A stretch of DNA of 64,000 nt from Anastatus disparis. Lineage: Eukaryota; Arthropoda; Insecta; Hymenoptera; Eupelmidae. Made by a program: the position numbers and the translations under genes. Positions 55,591 through 64,000 of this stretch are shown here, in pieces (positions within the stretch are counted from its first letter, which is position 1; each line of letters begins with the position of its first letter). A model generated the notes under the pieces. That model had not been told where the DNA came from. It ran no database searches and was given only the letters and a program-made list of their open reading frames with translations. The stretch spans positions 2,671,001 through 2,735,000 of the forward strand of contig JAFFSR010000291.1 in the NCBI GenBank assembly GCA_017163975.1. The letters run 5' to 3'.

Positions 55591-55779
55591 TCTATTCATT
55601 GAATTTTTCATATGTTCAGTCGCCATTTTGAAAAGGTTCCGGACATAGAAACTTGCTGAAAATTTATATGGCATCATTTTAGGTCCTCATAATCTAATTC
55701 CAGTCATTTCCCGGACTGGAAAAGAAAAAAAATTTTTTCGTTGTTACGAACGTTTAAAACTTCAGACTCATGTTAAAGT

Positions 55780-56238
55780 CTCCTACAAGAAGACATGAGC
55801 GTGTTTTGTCTATATTTTTAATAATGATATCCCATTGGTCTTGGGATAATGAGAGACCTGGAGCTCGGTAAGCAGTAAGAATATCTAGATTTGGCGTAAC
55901 GTTAGTAATACGAATTGCACAGAGTTCAACACTTTCATGAGGCGAATTAATCTCTTCTATTTCGAAAAAAGCAAGATTTTTACGTACTAAAATTAAAATA
56001 CCTCCCCCTTGAGCGTAGGTCCTATTTTTCTTTAGTTGGACGAAACCTGAAGCAAGAATAAGTTCGTTGTTAGCGTAGTTGTCCTTCAACCATGATTCAA
56101 CGCATATAAAAATATCAATGTCTTCGAGCAGTAAGTGTAGTACGTGTTTGCGTTTGTTAATGCTACGAGCATTCCAGAATAGAATGTTTAATGAACTTTA
56201 AATTTTTGTATTGTCTTGATCTATATTGCGCTGCATTT
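55780..56238 (-). pseudogene. LINE E endonuclease N-terminal part
   Basis: The minus strand from about 56238 reads MQRNIDQDN, a stop, then SLNILFWNARSINKRKHVLH and DIDIFICVESWLKDNY, with catalytic Glu in V-E-S-W-L. It continues AQGGGILILVRKNLAFF, ILTAYRAPG and CLLVGDFN, and is interrupted exactly there by the satellite element. One early stop (about 56200) lies between ATG and WNAR. Confidence 0.85.
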
Positions 56239-56321
56239 TAAAGATTTGAATCTTCGTGTGAACTGGAATAATCACTAATTTGATCGTCCTTGTTGTGTAG
56301 ATTTTTGGCAGCTAAGCGTTT

Positions 56322-57485
56322 TTAAATATTGGTTATTTTAGTTTTGAGACTGCGCTCATTGACACGGCCGTAAACTTCTGTTAGGATTTTATGTAAGGCT
56401 GAAAGATCGCTTGTATATCTAAGAGCTATTTCAGAAACATTAGATTTGCCGTAAGTTGAAGCAATAAAATCGACAAGTCTATCATAAGGTAAGCAGCCTT
56501 GTATTTCACTTGAGTTCCACAATTCTTTGGCAGGTTGCATGAAGGAGTTAATTTAATCTGGTGTTTTAGTGTGCTCTTGCTTAGCTTTTTTTTTTAAATT
56601 TCTAACAACGGGTTCGGTGATTTCTGGTGTGTCGGATGTATTGTGGTCTTGAGATGATGCAGTTGATAAGGTGCTAGGCGCAGGTCTTTTAAAACCTGTA
56701 GTAGCAGGAAGGCTCGGAAATTCTGCATCGAGCGAATGATTATCACCCTGTGATAATGTTTCGGTTTCTACTGTATTTTGTGTTTCTGTGATAGGGGAGA
56801 TGCTGACCTCCATATCTACAGGAGTTATTTGCGATGGCTGTTCCGCATCCTGGCAGTGCTTGGCCAAATGGTTTTCTTGTTTGCATATAAAGCATGTCAG
56901 TTTTTCGCTTGACAAGTAAATCCAGTACTGTATGTTGTCATCTTTAATCAGCAGTCTGTTTGGAATCTTCGCTATTTCTTCGGGCTTAATATATACTTGT
57001 CTGCGAAAGCTTTGTATATGTGCGAAGCCTGCATCGTTGAATCCAGCTCTAACGTGAGTAATAAGAGAGGAGGGGGTAACACCCAGCGTCTTCAATTCAT
57101 CTTCTATAACGGTATTCGGAATACATGACTGTACGTTCGATATAATAACTCTAATAACTTTAGAAATCAAAGGCCGAATCCTAAGAATTTTGTCGCCTAT
57201 ATGTACGTTGGTTTCTTTTACGGCGAAATTGTCAACAAGTTCTTGGCTATTTAGGTAAAAGCAAACTCTTCCGTGTGAAATGCGAGAAACAGAAATCATG
57301 TTAGATGGATTAATTACTTTTGCAAGTGCATACGTGTATTCCTGGACTGTGTGACCTTCAATAGAGTCGATTACAATGGCCTTCTCCCTTAGGGGACAGT
57401 GACCATATTGCACGACCTTGGAGAAAGGAGCCTTACTGGATGCAGACGGTAGTATAGGTGCAGACATTGTAGGTTTAGAAGTCAT
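56322..57485 (-). pseudogene. LINE E ORF1 (gag-like, CCHC knuckle), one internal stop
   Basis: One frame of 387 codons with a single TAA near 56555. Residues 35-200 hold the RRM-like part of I-type ORF1 proteins. CFICKQENHLAKHC (about 56867-56908) is a perfect C-x2-C-x4-H-x4-C knuckle that binds nucleic acid. A Ser/Thr/Pro-rich tail follows, then LWNSSEIQGCLPYDRLVDFI, then YGKSNVSEIALRYTSDL after the stop. It would coat the LINE RNA in the cytoplasm. Start at 57485 (MTSKPTMSAPI) is the first ATG; 197 bp of 5' UTR precede it. Confidence 0.8.
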
Positions 57486-59459
57486 CTATCTCTGTAGTCA
57501 GAGATGAGATGTACAAAAAACAGTTAGTGAAACTTTAAAAAGACACTTCTCAAAACACTTATTTAATATTTAAGACCACAATAGGAAAGCTTATTAATAA
57601 CCATACGGTATAGTATATAGATTAACTCGAGGGACTATGTTGACAAACACGTCTTACCTCGACGGTGTCTAAAACCGAACTCAACATTTCATTTTAAAGC
57701 TTCAAATATCTTTTATCAAATGCAATATTATAGATTTTATTACAACCTACCATTCAGAAATGCTAGGGATTTTACAATAATGTTATATGTAAACTTACCT
57801 TATTATTCCTTATTGGAAATCTTAGGACTAGTTTAATTCCAATTTTTATTGACTATATATTATAATTAATTATTAAAACACTTTTCTATAATAATAAATA
57901 AATAGAAACATAAAGTTATTAATAATTGAAAATATTTGAAAAATAATATAAGTTTATATTTCAATTATTTCACTTAATATTCTTTTTTTTTTAAAGCAAA
58001 ATCATCGCTTTTTCATATATTATATGTTCATTTATTTTTAAATGTAATCGGCAAAAATTAATTTATACGTATGTAACGAATAATCGTATAATAACATGAA
58101 AATAATTTCATAAAAAAGAATGATAAGAAATCATAAGTTCTTATTTTAATAAACTTAAAGTTATTCATAATTCCAAATATTATGCAAGTAATAAGAATTG
58201 TTTGATTATTTATCATTTTTAAATGCGAAAAAATCGTTTTATAATTTAATTATTTTTTTAAATATCAAATTTATACTTACATATGGGACGTTTCACGTCA
58301 ACTCACCTAACAAAAAAATAGAATTCGTCGAAAATCTGTGAAAATGTTCTATTTGATACCCAAGATATACAAAAAAAATTTTAGAGGTCCATGTCAAAGG
58401 GGTCAGGATTTAAACATGATGGAATTTTTCGAATTTTCCAAATTTTTTGCTAAATAAATATTTTAATGAATTTTTTCCTCAAAAATTATTAATTTTTCGT
58501 TGAAACTTAATGGAATACTTGTTCTTGGAAATTAGATGTAGAATTCACCTGAATTTTTGCAAATTATAATATACTGATTTTTATGCTTACTTGATCGATT
58601 TAAACATACTATTTAGTATATCTAAAAATCGAGCAGGTTAAATTGGCTTTTTAAAGTCTTATTTTTTTGGTTTTTTTATGAGGAAAAAATATACGAAGCC
58701 TCCAGTTGGGCAGCCTTCTGAAAGTTACTTAATTATGCAAAAAAGTCTGAATAAATCGTTATTTTGGATCAATGATGAGATTCGTGATTTTTTTTCTGAC
58801 AAAGTATTGATATTTGGGACAAATGTATGAAAATGTTTTTTATTGGAAATTGTATGTAAAATGTATGTAAATTTTTGTAAACCATTATTTGCTAAACATC
58901 ACAAATTATAAATGAAATTTTGAAATTTAAAAATTTATTTTTTGTTAAATTTTTAGTATATATGGTTCATAATGTCTTAAATTACAATTTGTAAAAATAT
59001 GTTCATATTCTACACATGATTTCCAATAAAAAACATTTTCATACATTTGTCCCAAAAGTCAATACTTTTTCAGAAAAAAAATCACGAATCTCATCATTGA
59101 TCCAAAATAACGATTTTTCAGACATTTTTGCACAATTGAGTAACTTTGAGAAGGCTGCCCAACTGGAGGCTTCGTATATTTTTTCCTTATAAAAAAACAA
59201 AAAAAAATAAGACTTTGAAAAACCAATTTAACCTGCTCGATTTCTAGATATACTAAATAGTATGTTTAAATCGATCAAGTAAGCATAAAAAGGAGTATAT
59301 TATAATTTGCAAAAATTCAGGTGAATTCTACATCTAATTTCCAAGAAAAAGTATTCTATTAAGTTTTAACGAAAAATTGATAGTTTTTCAGGAAAAAATT
59401 CATTAAAATATTTATTTAGCAAAAAATTTGAAAAATTCGAAAAATTCCATCACGTTTAA

Positions 59460-59692
59460 CCCTTTGAGGGGCAGTGGTACGTATTTGTCCCACCTATTTG
59501 GTTTTGGATTTTTCCGTATTTCTAAAACGTATATGCCTTTTTAAGACATCTATAAGACTTTTTGAACTCTTGAATACCTGATTTATTAGATTTTATAGAG
59601 AAATTGCAAATATTCATTAATTGAAGTATTTGTTATAAACAATTAATCTCAAAAAAACCCGTTTTTTACAGAAAAATGTGCCCCTCAAAGGG
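59460..59692. mobile_element. 233-bp piggyBac-like MITE in the right arm
   Basis: TTAA at 59456-59459 and 59693-59696. TIRs CCCTTTGAGGGGCA and TGCCCCTCAAAGGG. The mirror site in the left arm (about 58413-58416) has one TTAA in the same context (CAGGATTTAAACATGATGG). Ends of CCC plus TTAA are typical of piggyBac. Non-coding. Confidence 0.95.
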
Positions 59693-60300
59693 TTAAATCC
59701 TGACCCCTTTGACCTGGACCTCTAAAATTTTTTTTGTATATTTTGGGTATCAAATAGAACATTTTCACAGATTTTCGACGAATTCTATTATTTTGTTAGG
59801 TGAGTTGATGTGAAACGTCTCATATATATATTTATATTAATGCGTACAAATTAATTAATAAATAACAAAAAAAAAAATTATAAATGAATGATAATGAAAT
59901 AATTCTCATGTTTGTTATAAAAAATATTTTGTTAATAATTCTATTTTATTTTTTTTGTTGTTGGTTCATGGCTGTTTTGAAGCTTAAATAATCATGAATT
60001 GTGTGAGATCATAAATTAGAGTGAAAGATTGTCTCAAAGACGGATGTATAAGCTGAAAGCGATGATATTGCTTAAAAAAAAGAATATTAAGTGAAATAAT
60101 TGAAATATAAATTTTTATTATTTTTTAAATATTTTCAATTATTAAGAACTTTATTTTTCTATTTATTTATTATAATAGAAAAGTGTTTTAATAATTAATT
60201 ATAATATATAGTCGATAAAAATTGGAATTAAAGTAGTCCTAAGATTTCAAATAAGAAATAATAAGGTAAGTTTACATATAAAATTATTATAAAATCCCTA

Positions 60301-61348
60301 CCTAGGTAGGAAATTTCACTATTATTTGGTCATATTTTGACCAGTTTTAGAAAAAATGACCAAGAAATGACCAATATTAATCAGAAAATGACCAATTTAT
60401 CCGCTTATTGAGGACGGTTAATAGTCAAAAACTGCTATAAATATGATAAATCATTTTATTATTTTATTATAATAAATAATACATTAATTTATTTTTTTAT
60501 TATTAAATATTATACTAAATTATGAAAAAATATTAATGTTAGATAAAATTTGTAACCACAAATATAACTTTTATCAATTATTTTTAATGAGAAACGAGTT
60601 CGATGAAAAAATTAAATTTATGTATCCCATTCACGATATTACATCAGTTAGTGTGGTTGACAAATTTTTTCTAAATCACAGTCTTGAGAACTATAATCAC
60701 AACTTTCTTCAACAGTTAATTCATTTTCACTGCAATCATTGTTTACACTGTTTTTACAAACCTCAAATTTTACACTTTCCTACTCTTCTCCAATAGACTT
60801 GTTAAACTTCTTGATTTAATACATTAGTCTATTTTCTTCCTTTTTTTAAATTTTTTTTTCTTATTTAAAGACTCCGTACTTTTCAAAAAATGAACTACTT
60901 TATTAATTTGTGTCTGTTTTGCAATTCTCTCAAGTTTTGGAAGCTCTAACGCTTTTTCTCTCTCTTCCTCGTTTTCTCTTTCTCTCTCACTCTCTTTTAG
61001 CGTACTTGCAAGGTAAGGTTAAAACAGAGTCATGGCAGCCTGAGAACTAACCTTAAATCTCTAAAATATTTATTTAAAGTCTCTGCCATTTTTACCATGC
61101 TGTAACATAATTTTTAGGCTTTTTGTGATCCGTTTTAACTTTATCGTATTAGCAAGTTAATTTTTGTTAAGAAATTCTCTCCATTGAAGAAAAAAAAATA
61201 TCTATGAATTTATTTGCATAAAATATATATCTATATATATTAGCAATTTCACCATATTTTGGTCATTTTGTGATTAAAAAATTAGTCATAAAAAAATGAC
61301 TAATAAATGACTAATGGCCATTTTTGAATGGTCTATTTTCTACCAGGG
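60301..61348. mobile_element. 1048-bp TA-flanked element in the right arm
   Basis: TA stands at 60299-60300 and 61349-61350. The left arm has the empty site CCCTAGC read in reverse (about 57755). The termini are CCTAGGTAGGAAAT and, inverted, CCCTGGTAGAAAAT. Near each end the word AATGACCA/TGGTCATT is repeated several times, a possible transposase-binding array. An inner frame of 86 codons (60536-60796, His/Phe-rich) is not recognised. The 2-bp TA duplication fits Tc1/mariner-type elements. Confidence 0.85.
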
Positions 61349-62399
61349 TAGCATTTCTGAATGGCAGATTGTAATAAAATATATAATATTGCATTTGATA
61401 AAAGATATTTACAGCTTTAAAATAAAATGTTACACGCCTAAAAATATTGATTTGGTGAGACACAGTAACGATTTGCGCTTCGGGTGCCCATAAATGTTAT
61501 TAATAATTAATTAAATATACTTTGTTTATAAAAACTAATTAGACCAATATTCATAATTTTTCAAAGTACCCCAGATTAAAAAAAAAACATCTCAATCGGC
61601 TCATTCGTTCCTGAGATATAATCATTTTTTTCCTTTTTCCTTTTAAGACGTCGGGCGTTCAATTTTCCCTCATGCTTAACAGTCGTATACCCACCGCGCC
61701 GTCCGGCTAGCTGTTTTTTTGTGCTACTTAATAAAATTATTTTTTATATCAAAAAATCGCATTTTCAATAATCTGATCATGTAAAATTGAATTTTTTTCG
61801 TTTCTCAATTGTTATAAACAAAGCAGTTATGAATTTCAAAAAAAATCTTATCTCGGCTCCTATTAGTCGTAGAGAACTTTTTTTTTAAATCTTTGTTTTT
61901 AAATAAGCTTTCAAAATATTTATATTAGAAATTCACAAAAGTTATAAACAAAGCTCCAGCTTCATTTATTTATAAAAAAATACCCTTTTTTTAAAGCGAT
62001 ATACGAAGGGTTGAAATTTAATTTTCTTATTTCTTCTTAATTAAATATCAAAATTTTAACCTTTATGAAGAGATTGTGACGTTATGCAACTCTATATGTT
62101 GACCCAAAAAAAAATTATAGCATTAAACATTTTATATCTTAGGATAAACAATAGAAAATATCTCAGCAACAAATTGACCGACTTGCTTTTACAACCTCTC
62201 ATTTTATTCAGAATTTTAAAGGCTTCATTCCAAAAACAAAATAGTATTTAAAAAGTAGTTTTTGCAATAAATAATCAATATGCAAAAAATGGCCATTTTT
62301 AGTGGTTTTTTAAACTTTTTGCAATAACTAATTGACGAAAAAAATCGTGTCATGTCTCAAATTGTAGATTTTTTTATTCTTTAATGTTTTAATTAAAAA

Positions 62400-63338
62400 T
62401 TCCTTTAATAATGATACAAACAACTATCAACTGTCAATAATACTTTTTATTGCTGGTTAATCATACAACGTTTCAGTCATATTTATGATGACCCTTTTCA
62501 AGTGCAAAAAATTGATTTAAATTAATTTACATAACTATGAGTAACATTCTTTTCCTGAAACATAACATATAAATACATATAATTTTTTTACTTGATAAAA
62601 TTTACAAAATCAATGACAATTAAAATATCAAAGTCTCAATTATAACCTTTCAACTCTCCAAAACCAATAATAAATATTATAAAATCCATTAAAAAACAAT
62701 TTTACAATAAACATTGCTATTTAAACAATTAATAATAGAAACCATTAAGTAGTATAGGTTTCAGTCTATAGTACGGGTACATATGACAACAGCGCCCTGC
62801 TACATAAATATCTTTTAACTTGGTAGCTCACAATTGTGTTATCCTCCTTATGATTTCTGTTTAACTATTGTTGTGAACGACTTCACTGCTTCTTGTTTGA
62901 TCGTGTTTCTTTATAGCTTATTTATACTATAGACTGAAACCTATACTACTTACTGGTTTCTATTATTAATTGTTTAAATAGCAATGTTTATTGTAAAATT
63001 GTTTTTTAATGGATTTTACAATATTTATTATTGGTTTTGGAGAGTTGAAAGGTTATAATTGAGACTTTGATATTTTAATTGTCATTGATTTTGTAAATTT
63101 TATCAAGTAAAAAAATTATATGTATTTATATGTTATGTTTCAGGAAAAGAATGTTACTCATAGTTATGTAAATTAATTTAAATCAATTTTTTGCACTTGA
63201 AAAGGGTCATCATAAATATGACTGAAACGTTGTATGATTAACCAGCAATAAAAAGTATTATTGACAGTTGATAGTTGTTTGTATCATTATTAAAGGAATT
63301 ATTTACACTGTCGTTAAACTCTACTAATGAATAATAGC
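62400..63338. mobile_element. 939-bp inverted-repeat insertion with 12-bp duplication (Penelope-like?)
   Basis: Flanked by TTTAATTAAAAA (62388-62399 and 63339-63350). The left arm shows the empty site at about 42381-42392. The insert is a palindrome (62400-63298; arms about 370 bp around a spacer at about 62765-62925) plus a 40-bp asymmetric tail. The arms contain ATGATGACCCTTTTCAAGTG and CAACGTTTCAG. The GAAACGTTGT phrase near an AATAAA and the head-to-head arrangement recall Penelope-like retroelements. A 12-bp duplication supports retrotransposition over a cut-and-paste MITE. The family is inferred. Confidence 0.7.
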
Positions 63339-63564
63339 TTTAATTAAAAAGTTTTTTTTCTTCTAATGCATACGTTATGCACAAGAATTAACAAACCTGT
63401 TTTGGCCAACTTTGCACCCTCCTGGAGCAGCGCCTACGCAAAATTAGGAGTGGCAAACTATATAGGATATGTTTTTACCTTACCCTTAATACCCTCGTGT
63501 AAGTCTTATCCATTCCTGAATCAGTGTCAAAAACAGTCCTTTTTTTGCTCTATTGATTGGACTA

Positions 63565-64000
63565 TTATAACATATAAAGTATATGTTGCATTAATCCAAG
63601 TAACATACAATAAATACAATATAGCATTACATCTTCTTTATAAAATCAACTATTGATATCTGAAGTTCCTTTCGTTTTTCCGTTTATCAGTTATTTACGT
63701 TCACTCATGAGATAACTAAAACTAAATTAATGTTAATCCTATTATTTGTTAGGACAATTTTTCATCTTTTCAATTCATATTCTGTCTTTTTGATCCTTAG
63801 AGTTTTTAATGAAAAAAAACTCCCAAATACATCAGTCAATTATTTCAATTTCTTCTTCAGAGCAGGTTGAGTACATCTGTTTTTTTCTAATCAAAGAACT
63901 AATTTTTTGCAAGAACTAATAAGTTTAGCAAAAAATGAAGAAGAAGACGCATTTCGTATTAAAGAAGCAATATTTTCATTGATGAGAAAGAATTGATTTT
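63565..64000. other. AT-rich sequence right of the palindrome, no gene
   Basis: No recognisable repeat, TIR partner or long frame to the window end. Frame 63366-63656 starts inside the palindrome arm and is not supported. Confidence 0.5.

Larger units (their letters stand above)
48727..55771. mobile_element. 7045-bp satellite-armed element with 8-bp target duplication
   Basis: Bounded by GTTAAAGT at 48719-48726 and 55772-55779. Removing the element and one copy restores the LINE endonuclease frame (G-D-F-N-A-H-N). The termini are inverted: ATGAGTCTGAAG...CTTCAGACTCAT, with about 180 bp of close terminal similarity. Between the ends there is only a 153-bp satellite: about 10 units in one orientation (49085-50574), then about 33 in the opposite orientation (50575-55590). 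No transposase is present. An 8-bp duplication occurs in hAT and P superfamilies. The design recalls Foldback and Galileo elements, whose long arms also hold tandem repeats. Confidence 0.9.
44387..57682 (-). mobile_element. LINE with RNase H domain (I-clade-like, copy E), carrying two nested insertions
   Basis: Flanked by a 13-bp TSD, AACATTTCATTTT (44374-44386 and 57683-57695). The other palindrome arm shows the empty site at 61420-61432. The A tail (T run from 44387) and AATAAA signal are on the left, so the element reads leftward. Order on the minus strand: ORF1 (57485-56322), endonuclease (56238-48510), RT (47935-46140) and RNase H (45803-44667). A 7045-bp satellite element interrupts the endonuclease and an 821-bp solo LTR interrupts the RT. 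Without them the LINE is about 5.4 kb, a normal I-type length. Confidence 0.9.
42171..63564. repeat. Large palindrome (ancestral about 4.84 kb) expanded to 21.4 kb by six insertions
   Basis: Starting at TAGTCCAATCAATA (42171) and its complement ending at 63564, the two sides are inverted copies. Landmarks are the 42240-42360 block with TGCGTAGGC, the 44300-44373 block with GGGCACCCGAAGCGC, and 57696-58914, which mirror 63365-63490, 61436-61500 and 58914-61420. After subtracting insertions the left arm is about 2417 bp and the right about 2424 bp, an excellent length match. The palindrome has no coding frame of its own. Divergence between the arms looks like roughly 10 percent. It behaves like a foldback-type element or an old inverted duplication; no TSD at its outer ends could be fixed. 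Confidence 0.85.

Noticed and set aside
48727..55771. Regularly spaced repeats considered as a CRISPR-like array
   Set aside because: Units are 153 bp, contiguous with no unique spacers, and occur in both orientations inside a transposon in an evidently eukaryotic sequence.
42171..63564. The large inverted repeat as an assembly error (collapsed or mirrored contig)
   Set aside because: The arms differ by many substitutions and by six distinct insertions with proper target duplications, which a mirrored assembly would not create.
1..64000. Host protein-coding genes, rRNA or telomeric repeats
   Set aside because: None could be supported. Every protein-like region with recognisable motifs belongs to a transposable element.

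Overview
The window looks like repeat-dense, AT-rich chromatin from an arthropod, most likely an insect. The evidence is the set of element families it holds: degenerate Ty1/copia and BEL/Pao LTR elements, an IS630-Tc1-mariner transposase beginning with an arthropod-type DUF4817-like helix-turn-helix, several non-LTR retrotransposons (LINEs), and many hairpin MITEs. I found no host gene, rRNA, intact tRNA or CRISPR array. Almost every base that can be explained belongs to a transposable element (TE), a microsatellite or a TE-borne satellite. The order (Hymenoptera is my guess) cannot be fixed from this sequence.

Layout, 0-21 kb: a decayed copia element (about 0.55-6.29 kb, 3' LTR at 6071-6293); a deleted TTAA-flanked element carrying a Mutator/Kolobok-like transposase fragment (7365-8580); a hairpin element (8642-9320); a tRNA-like sequence (9619-9693). 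A BEL/Pao element then runs from 10459 to about 20975. It has been split by two other elements: one whose body is a 151-bp tandem repeat (11223-13352), and a mariner-type transposon (about 13993-17510) that itself carries a 381-bp TTAA hairpin MITE.

21-34 kb: a head-to-tail row of three related CR1/L2-like LINEs (a 3' fragment, then two long copies), with (CT)n blocks at every junction. The two long copies carry MITEs flanked by TTAA and by TTA. 34-37.3 kb: two palindromic elements and a short tandem repeat region. 37.3-42.1 kb: an almost intact minus-strand LINE whose ORF2 is broken by one extra base.

42.17-63.56 kb: one very large composite structure. A palindrome of about 4.84 kb (two arms of about 2.42 kb, centre near 58914) has been expanded to 21.4 kb by six insertions, three per arm. 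Because the arms are copies of each other, each arm shows the empty site for the insertions in the other. The largest insertion is a 13.3-kb minus-strand LINE with RNase H (44387-57682, 13-bp target-site duplication). That LINE was itself hit by an 821-bp solo LTR (46705-47525, 4-bp duplication) and by a 7045-bp element (48727-55771, 8-bp duplication) made almost wholly of 153-bp satellite units in two opposed arrays.

The best candidates for something not previously described are this satellite-armed transposon, its smaller analogue at 11.2-13.4 kb, the large palindrome with reciprocal empty sites, and the LINE row joined by (CT)n. Superfamily names rest on motifs, terminal inverted repeats (TIRs) and target-site duplications (TSDs) read by eye; no database search was possible.
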